Source: CAYMTN01 sp964393335
GTDB taxonomy: Bacteria; Chloroflexota; Anaerolineae; Aggregatilineales; Aggregatilineaceae
Assembly (NCBI GenBank): GCA_964393335.1
Contig: CAYMTN010000138.1
Span: forward strand, 1-14,592
DNA length: 14,592 nt
Direction of reading: 5' to 3'
In this document: positions 8,001 to 14,100 of the stretch, piece after piece
Numbering within the stretch: position 1 is the stretch's first letter
Layout: each line of letters begins with the position of its first letter
Notes under the pieces: model-generated
Told to the model about the DNA's origin: nothing
Databases searched by the model: none
Seen by the model: the letters and a program-made list of their open reading frames with translations, nothing else
Made by a program: the position numbers and the translations under genes

Positions 8001-9182
8001 CTAATAGCGCGGGATCGATGGGTCGATATGGCGCGACCACGCATCGATCCCGCCGTTCATGTTGATCAGGTTCGTGAATCCTCTGGCCTCAAGCTGCGCG
8101 ATCAGGTCTACACTGCGGATTCCGAGATGGCAAAAGACGACGACGGGCCGGTCCTGCGGAATCTCCGGCCAGCGTGCGCCCATCTGGCTCATGGGGATGT
8201 TGACCGCGCCGTTCAAGGTGCTGAACATCAATTCAAACGGCTCTCGAATATCCAGCAAGAGCAACGGTTCATGTGCATCCAGCCGGGTTTTGATCGCCTC
8301 AACAGAGGCGAATTCGGCTGTCGATGGGTGGCTGCGCTGAAAGCTGCTGTGATCGTGGGCAGGCATACCGCAATACTCCTCGTAGTCGATGAGTTCGGTG
8401 ATGGTTGGTGAGTCGCCGCACATGGGGCAGGTGGGGCGCTTGGGGAGTGTAATCAGGTCGAACGACATGTCGAGCGCGTCATACAACAACAATCGGCCTG
8501 ACAACGTCTCACCAATGCCCAAAATGATCTTGATGGCTTCCGTAGCCTGAATGGTGCCAATCGTCCCCGGCAAAATGCCCAGAACGCCCGCCTCGGCGCA
8601 GGTTGGCACCAGATGCGGCGGCGGCGGCTCCGGCAGCAGGCAGCGGTAGCACGGCCCATCTGGCATGGCAAACACGCTGGCCTGTCCCTCAAAGCGGAAG
8701 ATGCCGCCGTAGACCAGTGGTTTGCCCAGCAAGACAGCCGCATCGTTGAGCAGGTAACGCGTCGGAAAGTTATCCGTGCCATCCATGATCACATCATACG
8801 ACGCCAGGATATCCAGCGCGTTCTGGCTGGTCAGCGGCTCGTGATATGGCTCGATGGTGATATGCGGATTCAGGTCGTGCAACCGCCGCGCCGCCGATTC
8901 CACTTTGGGCATTCCGACCGTGCTCTGACCGTGCACGATCTGGCGCTGCAGGTTGGTCGTGTCAACCATGTCAAAATCGACCAGCCCAATATGCCCGACT
9001 CCTGCCGCCGCAAGGTACATGGCGATCGGGCTGCCCAGCCCGCCGGTCCCGACCACGACCACGCGGGCGGCTTTGAGCTTGCGTTGGCCTTCCAGGCCCA
9101 CTTGCGGCAGGATCAAGTGGCGACTGTAACGTGTCATTTCGGCTTGAGTGAAATCGCCGGTGTGTGTTTCATTCATATTCAC
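8001..9182 (-). CDS. moeZ: MoeZ/MoeB-type adenylyltransferase-sulfurtransferase
   Basis: This 393-residue enzyme is a ThiF/MoeB E1 domain fused to a rhodanese domain, the MoeZ arrangement. Such proteins activate the C-terminal glycine of a ubiquitin-like sulfur carrier (MoaD, ThiS or CysO type) with ATP and pass sulfur to form a thiocarboxylate for molybdopterin, thiamine or cysteine synthesis. Visible are the ATP loop GTGGLGS (45-51), NLQRQI (77-82), MDGTDNF (133-139), zinc cysteines CYRC (178, 181) and CPMC (252, 255), the catalytic-loop Cys195 in CAEAGVLG, and the rhodanese loop CHLGIRS (Cys351). All key residues are kept. The GTG start at 9182 has GGGA 9 nt upstream; the ATG at 9176 is a close alternative. 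No sulfur carrier or JAMM protease gene is adjacent. It is convergent with the NB-ARC gene, with 19 bp between them. Confidence 0.94.
   Translation of the reverse strand: MNMNETHTGDFTQAEMTRYSRHLILPQVGLEGQRKLKAARVVVVGTGGLGSPIAMYLAAAGVGHIGLVDFDMVDTTNLQRQIVHGQSTVGMPKVESAARRLHDLNPHITIEPYHEPLTSQNALDILASYDVIMDGTDNFPTRYLLNDAAVLLGKPLVYGGIFRFEGQASVFAMPDGPCYRCLLPEPPPPHLVPTCAEAGVLGILPGTIGTIQATEAIKIILGIGETLSGRLLLYDALDMSFDLITLPKRPTCPMCGDSPTITELIDYEEYCGMPAHDHSSFQRSHPSTAEFASVEAIKTRLDAHEPLLLLDIREPFELMFSTLNGAVNIPMSQMGARWPEIPQDRPVVVFCHLGIRSVDLIAQLEARGFTNLINMNGGIDAWSRHIDPSIPRY
8009..8053. repeat. 12-bp perfect inverted repeat at the convergent gene ends
   Basis: GCGGGATCGATG (8009-8020) is the exact reverse complement of 8042-8053. 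Inside it a second 5-bp stem (8021-8025 with 8034-8038) closes an 8-nt loop, giving about 17 paired bases with a 3-nt bulge. It lies inside the last codons of moeZ and 28 bp past the stop of the NB-ARC gene. No T-run follows on either strand. A bidirectional transcription barrier or RNA 3'-end stabiliser is inferred from the position. Confidence 0.6.
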
Positions 9183-9222
9183 GTGCCGGTTTCCCAGACG
9201 AGTTTTGCATAGAACATATCAC

Positions 9223-9253
9223 AAAAATGCCCCGGCAGTGTAGTGGCCGGGGC
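9223..9253 (-). terminator. Intrinsic terminator after cpaF
   Basis: On the minus strand GCCCCGGC (9253-9246) pairs perfectly with GCCGGGGC (9236-9229) over a 9-nt loop. After one A there follow five T (9227-9223). It lies 34 bp past the cpaF stop and upstream of moeZ, so the two genes are probably transcribed separately. Confidence 0.85.
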
Positions 9254-9287
9254 GGACCGTGTTGTCAGAACGGCGTCGTGTGCGGGA

Positions 9288-10742
9288 TCAGCCGCCTGTG
9301 CCGAATGTCCGGCCTGCGCCAAAAATACGCGCGCTGAGTTTGAACCCGACTTCTTCCAGACGATCCATAAAATTGGGTCGGAACCCGGTCGGATTCAGGG
9401 TGCCTCCGCCGGTGTGGCTGGGACCTGTCGTCCGGTTGTCAGGTGTCTGGTATACAAAAATGTCTTGCAGCGTAACTTGTTCACCTTCCATCCCTTGCAG
9501 CTCGGTGATCTGAACGATTTTGCGACTGCCGTCTTTCAGACGGCTCTGCTGTACGATCAGGTGGACGGCGCTGACAATCTGCCGCCGGATGATGGATGCC
9601 GGCAGGTCCATCCCAGCCATGAGCGCCAGTGTCTCCAGGCGGCCAACGCAGTCGCGCGGGCTGTTGGAATGGACCGTCGTCAGCGATCCGTCATGCCCGG
9701 TATTCATCGCCTGGAGCATATCCAGCGCCTCGCCAGAGCGGCATTCGCCCACCACGATCCGGTCCGGACGCATGCGCAAGCTGCCTTTGACAAGATCGCG
9801 GACGGCAAGCTGGCCGTCCAGGGAGCCGGGCACTGGCGGGCACGTTTCCAGCCGGACGACGTGGCGCTGAGCCAGTTGCAGCTCGGCAGAGTCTTCGATG
9901 GTGATGATACGCTCGTCTTCAGGAATAAACGACGACAGTATATTTAGCAGCGTGGTTTTACCGGAACTCGTGCCGCCCGACACGACGATGTTGAGGCGTG
10001 CTATGACACAGGCCCGCAAAAACTCGGCCACGTCTGGCGTCAACGATCCCCACTCGATCAGGTCTTCGACGGTCAAACGTGTTTCGGGGAACTTGCGAAT
10101 GGTCAGGATTGGCCCGTCCAGGGCCGAGGGGGGTATCACAGCGTGCACGCGTGAGCCATCCGGCAGGCGCGCATCGACCATTGGATTCTTGCGATCCAGT
10201 TCGCGTTGAAGCGGGCGTACGATGCGCTGAGCGGTCCACATGATGTGATCGTCGTCGTCAAACGTGTGCTCGGTTTCAAGCAGTTTGCCCTTATATTCTG
10301 CGAAAATCAGGTCCGGCCCGTTGACCATGATTTCGGTATAACTCCTGTTTCGGACAAGCGGCTCGATAGCGCCAAAACCCAACATATCGTCGATCAACGC
10401 CTGTTCCAACTCGGCCTGTTCCTGCGCTGCAAGCTGGATGTGGGCGCGTTCGAGTACAACCTTCAGCCTGTCACGTACAATCTGCTGGTGCTGCGGATCG
10501 CGACTGTCCATTGCGTCGAATTCGTCAGGAGTCGAAAGCAGCTTGGCCCGCAATTGCTTGCGCAAGGCCGCAATACGCGGCGAGGTGCGTTTTTTGTCGG
10601 GGGTAGCGGCCAGCTCTTGTTCAAATGACAGCGCGCGATCGCTGGCCGTCGATGGTTCCGGCTGGGCATTGTTCGACGCATGCCCAGGTTGCGGCTCGGG
10701 TTCGGGCACACCGCGATTCAGACGTGACAATCGTGACCCCAT
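9288..10742 (-). CDS. cpaF: TadA/CpaF-type secretion (Tad/Flp pilus) ATPase
   Basis: This 484-residue protein is a type II/IV secretion ATPase of the TadA/CpaF group, the cytoplasmic hexameric motor for Tad (Flp) pilus assembly or related secretion. Residues 1-55 are a Pro/Glu-rich tail with low conservation. The N-terminal domain (about 85-220) carries GAIEPLV and MVNGPDLIF. The core has Walker A GGTSSGKT (256-263), the Asp box ITIED (280-284), Walker B RIVVGECRSGEA (328-339) and the His box GSLTTVH (352-358). The end TGFRP.F...L (452-463) is family-typical, so the protein is full length. AGGA lies 7 nt before the ATG (10750-10753). The usual partners (CpaE, TadB, TadC, pilin, peptidase) are not next to it: moeZ lies downstream and rpoB is divergent upstream. 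Confidence 0.93.
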   Translation of the reverse strand: MGSRLSRLNRGVPEPEPQPGHASNNAQPEPSTASDRALSFEQELAATPDKKRTSPRIAALRKQLRAKLLSTPDEFDAMDSRDPQHQQIVRDRLKVVLERAHIQLAAQEQAELEQALIDDMLGFGAIEPLVRNRSYTEIMVNGPDLIFAEYKGKLLETEHTFDDDDHIMWTAQRIVRPLQRELDRKNPMVDARLPDGSRVHAVIPPSALDGPILTIRKFPETRLTVEDLIEWGSLTPDVAEFLRACVIARLNIVVSGGTSSGKTTLLNILSSFIPEDERIITIEDSAELQLAQRHVVRLETCPPVPGSLDGQLAVRDLVKGSLRMRPDRIVVGECRSGEALDMLQAMNTGHDGSLTTVHSNSPRDCVGRLETLALMAGMDLPASIIRRQIVSAVHLIVQQSRLKDGSRKIVQITELQGMEGEQVTLQDIFVYQTPDNRTTGPSHTGGGTLNPTGFRPNFMDRLEEVGFKLSARIFGAGRTFGTGG

Positions 10743-10814
10743 AAGTTTGTCCTGCTTCCTGTAATGGCGAGTGGTTAGTTTGTGTGAGAAAGGTAGAATT
10801 GTGAGCGTATTCCA

Positions 10815-10843
10815 AGTTTAGTTCGACTCTAATTCTTATTCAA
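10815..10843 (-). promoter_or_regulatory. Candidate cpaF promoter
   Basis: On the minus strand TTGAAT (10843-10838) and TAAACT (10820-10815) are separated by 17 bp. Each hexamer matches four of six consensus positions. The leader before the ATG at 10742 would be about 65 nt. The spacing is ideal but the boxes are only moderate. Confidence 0.38.
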
Positions 10844-10943
10844 GCGCCGGTATCTGAAAAATCCGTCAAATTGGGCGTGGAGAAAATTCAAAAAAGCTTT
10901 ATCATTTATAGTATAAGTGTGGCAAGCTAAGCAAGTGTTGAGG

Positions 10944-10965
10944 TGACAGTCGGATTTGACGGTCG
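10944..10965. repeat. Direct repeat TGACRGTCG, 13-bp period
   Basis: TGACAGTCG (10944-10952) is repeated as TGACGGTCG (10957-10965), one mismatch, offset by 13 bp. Each copy contains the small dyad GACNGTC. The pair sits 52 bp upstream of the main rpoB -35 box and overlaps the weaker upstream promoter candidate, so an activator or repressor site is possible. This is inference from position. Confidence 0.35.
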
Positions 10966-11016
10966 TGTGAGTCCCCCCTACAAGCAGCAGCGCAAGCCGA
11001 AACCGGAGAGTGATAA

Positions 11017-11044
11017 TTGACATCCGGTAGAATCGTGATATACT
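11017..11044 (+). promoter_or_regulatory. Main rpoB promoter
   Basis: A perfect -35 box TTGACA (11017-11022) is followed after 16 bp by TATACT (11039-11044), with an upstream TG (11036-11037) that also makes an extended -10. Transcription should start near 11051, leaving a leader of about 145 nt before the rpoB ATG. This is the strongest promoter match in the window, as expected for an RNA polymerase gene. Confidence 0.85.
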
Positions 11045-11065
11045 GAGGGTTCGTGTACCCCTTAA

Positions 11066-11081
11066 TTTTGTCTGGACAAAA
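11066..11081. promoter_or_regulatory. Perfect dyad in the rpoB leader (operator-like)
   Basis: TTTTGTC-TG-GACAAAA is a perfect 7+7 inverted repeat with a 2-nt centre. It lies about 15-30 nt downstream of the expected transcription start, a typical place for a repressor operator. As RNA it could only form a short hairpin. The half-site TTGTC/GACAA recurs at 11165-11178. Confidence 0.45.
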
Positions 11082-11164
11082 CATAACCTCTATCGATTGG
11101 CTGAATACAGTTGAGGAGACCTATTCCCCTGTTCTCCACATCGTCTGCATGTATCCGGTGGTAA

Positions 11165-11178
11165 AATTGTCGACAATT
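11165..11178. promoter_or_regulatory. Perfect 14-bp palindrome before the rpoB ribosome binding site
   Basis: AATTGTCGACAATT is a gapless perfect palindrome ending 6 nt before the GAGGAG Shine-Dalgarno. It shares the TTGTC/GACAA half-site with 11066-11081 but with a different centre spacing. It may be a protein site or an RNA hairpin near the ribosome binding site. Confidence 0.4.
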
Positions 11179-11184
11179 GGCCTA

Positions 11185-11190
11185 GAGGAG
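11185..11190 (+). promoter_or_regulatory. rpoB Shine-Dalgarno, decides the start
   Basis: GAGGAG lies 6 nt before the ATG at 11197. An overlapping ATG at 11193 is only 2 nt away and opens a seven-codon frame ending at 11216, so 11197 is the true start. Confidence 0.85.
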
Positions 11191-11196
11191 TGATGA

Positions 11197-14100
11197 ATGC
11201 AGCGGCGGCTAGATGAGAAGAATTACGCACGCACCTATGATGTGCAAGATCTGCCCTCACTCATTGAAATTCAGCTAGATTCGTTCCGGCGCTTCCGGGA
11301 CGATGGGTTGGGCGAGCTGTTCGATGAAATCAGCCCGATTGAAAGCTTCAATGGGAATTTGCGGCTTTATTTCCCAGGAAGCAGTCCTGAGGCGTCTGAA
11401 TTCGGTTTATCATACTGGTTCGAAGAGCCAAAGTATACGGAAGAAGTCTGCCTGGAACGTGACATCACGTTTGCCGCGCCGCTCTATGTGCGGGTAGCGC
11501 TGGTGAATCGCGCCGTTGGGGATGAAGTCGTTATCTCGGATATCTTTATGGGCGATTTCCCGCTCATGACCGAGAAGGGCACATTTATCATCAACGGGAC
11601 CGAACGCGTGGTGGTGAGCCAGCTGATCCGTTCCCCCGGCGTCTATTTCGATGCTGAGGAGGATCGAACGACTGGGCGGCGTCTGTCGACGGCGAAATTG
11701 ATCCCGGATCGCGGTGCGTGGATGGAGTTTGAGACACGCAAGAGCGATTATCTGGCGGTCAAGTTCAACCGCAAACGCACGATTCCGGTCACTATTCTGC
11801 TGCGTGCCCTGGCGGCGGTCACCGATGGGTTCGACGCCGAATCGCCGATCCAGGCGGGCACCGACGAAGAACTGCTCGCATTGTACAGCGAGGTCGATAA
11901 CAACCAGGACCACCTGTACATGGAGGGCACGATCCGGATGGAGCCGCAGTGGGAACTGCGGGAAGGGCAGTCAATTGCCGAGGCGGCGCTGCTTGAGTTT
12001 TATAAGCGTATGCGCCCCGGTGATCCGCCCACGCTGGACAATGCCCGCGAATACCTGGAAAGCCAGTTGTTTGATCAGCGGCGGTATGACCTCGAACGGG
12101 TCGGGCGTTACAAGCTGAACCAGCGCCTGCGCATGGACGACGTCGTGCCGCGCTCGCGCCGCACCGTCACGAAGTACGACCTGGTCAAGCTGATCGAACG
12201 CATGATTTTGATCAATAACGGGCTGGAAGAGCCGGATGACATCGATCACCTGGGCAACCGCCGTGTAAAAACGGTGGGCGAGTTGATCCAGAATTCACTG
12301 CGTATCGGCCTGCGCCGGATGGAACGCGTGGTCCGTGAGCGCATGTCGATTCGTGAATCCGACAACCTGTCGCCCATGACGCTGATCAACATCCGGCCTG
12401 TGGTAGCGGCGGTGCGCGAATTCTTTGGCTCCAGCCAGCTTTCACAGTTCATGGATCAGACCAATCCGCTGGCCGAGCTGACCCACAAACGGACCCTCTC
12501 GGCGTTGGGTCCGGGCGGTTTGCGCCGTGAGCGTGCGGGCTTCGATGTGCGCGACGTGCATCACAGCCACTATGGCCGTATCTGCCCGATTGAGACACCG
12601 GAAGGCCCGAACATCGGCCTGATCGGTCGCCTGGCGAGTTATGGCCGTGTCAATGAGTACGGCTTCATCGAAACCCCGTACCGGCGTGTCTACCGCGATC
12701 TGGCGCTGAACGATGAACGGCTGCCGGGGCGGATTTTGCGCCTGGACATCCCCGACGAATCCGGTGCGACGTTGGTCCCGGCAGGTACGGTGGTGGATGC
12801 CGCGTTGATCGACCACCTGGCCGGGTTGGGTGTTAAGACGGTGCCGGTTATGCCGTTTGTCAGCAACGAGATCGCGTATCTGTCGGCTGACGAAGAAGAC
12901 CGTTACACAATAGCTCAGGCGAATGCGCCGCTGGACCCGCTCAACCAGTTTGTCAACGAGCGCATTTCAGCGCGGCATCACCAGCGGTTCCTGGTTTCAC
13001 TGCGTGATCGCATCGATTATATGGACGTCGCGCCGCGCCAGATTGTGGGCATTTCGGCGGCGCTGATCCCGTTCCTGGAACACGACGACGCCAACCGGGC
13101 CCTGATGGGGTCGAACATGCAGCGCCAGGCGGTGCCGCTGCTCAAGCCGGATATTCCGCTGGTCAGCACCGGCGTCGAGCGGCAGGCAGCGTATGACTCC
13201 GGGCAGGTGCTGGTATCCGATGCTGAGGGCGAAGTGCTGTCGGTTCAGGGTGACCAGATCGTGCTGCGTACCGACAACGGGACGCGCACGTACCGGCTGC
13301 GCAAGTATAATCGCTCGAACCAATCGACCTGCATCGACCAGCGCCCGGTGGTGCAAAAGGGCCAGTATGTCAACAAGGGTGAGGTTATCGCCGACAGCTC
13401 CTCGACCATTCACGGCCAGCTTGCGCTGGGCCATGACGTGTTGTGCGCGTTCCTGTCATGGGAGGGCGGCAACTACGAGGATGCGCTGCTGATCAGCGAG
13501 GCGATGGTCCGCGAGGATAAATTCACATCGATCCACATCGAAAAGCACGAAGTGGAAGCGCGTGATACCAAGCTGGGGCCGGAAGAAATCACCTACGATA
13601 TTCCGAACGTCGGTGAAGATGCCCTGAAGGACCTGGACGAGCATGGTATTATCCGCATCGGTGCGGATGTCGGCCCGAACGATATCCTGGTCGGTAAGAT
13701 CACGCCGAAGGGCGAGAAAGAACTCAGCCCGGAAGAAAAGCTGCTGCGGGCCATCTTTGGCGAAAAGGCGCGCGAAGTGAAAGACTCCTCGCTGCGCCTG
13801 CCGCATGGCGAAAAAGGCAAGGTCGTGGACGTCAAAATCTTCACCCGCGAAGAACACCGCGATCTGCCCGCCGGGGTAGATCAGATGGTGCGCGTGAGTG
13901 TGGCGCAGAAACGCAAGCTGACCCAGGGCGACAAGATGGCGGGCCGGCACGGGAATAAGGGCGTCATCTCGAAGGTGGTTTCGATTGAAGATATGCCGTT
14001 CCTCGAAAATGGCACGCCGGTTGAGATCATCCTCAACCCACTGGGTGTGCCGGGCCGCATGAACATCGGCCAGGTGCTCGAAACTCACCTGGGATGGGCG

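Larger units (their letters stand above)
10743..11196. other. Divergent cpaF-rpoB regulatory region
   Basis: This 454-bp stretch is AT-richer than the flanking genes and holds no supported protein gene. It carries a weak cpaF promoter on the minus strand, a strong rpoB promoter on the plus strand, a direct repeat at 10944-10965, an 11-nt dyad TTATAGTATAA at 10906-10916, and two perfect dyads in the rpoB leader. A second weaker plus-strand promoter candidate is TTGACG (10956-10961) with 17 bp to TACAAG (10979-10984). Confidence 0.75.

Noticed and set aside
10797..10818. lac-operator-like sequence AATTGTGAGCG near the cpaF transcription start
   Set aside because: Only one half matches the lac operator; the other half does not complete the dyad and no LacI-family gene is in the window. 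Most likely chance.
10829..11084. Two minus-strand frames of 60-64 codons in the cpaF-rpoB gap
   Set aside because: No Shine-Dalgarno before them, no motif, and they overlap the strong rpoB promoter and leader dyad on the other strand.
11193..11216. Seven-codon frame (ATG 11193) overlapping the rpoB start
   Set aside because: Only 2 nt from the Shine-Dalgarno, too close for initiation, and Ala-rich by chance.
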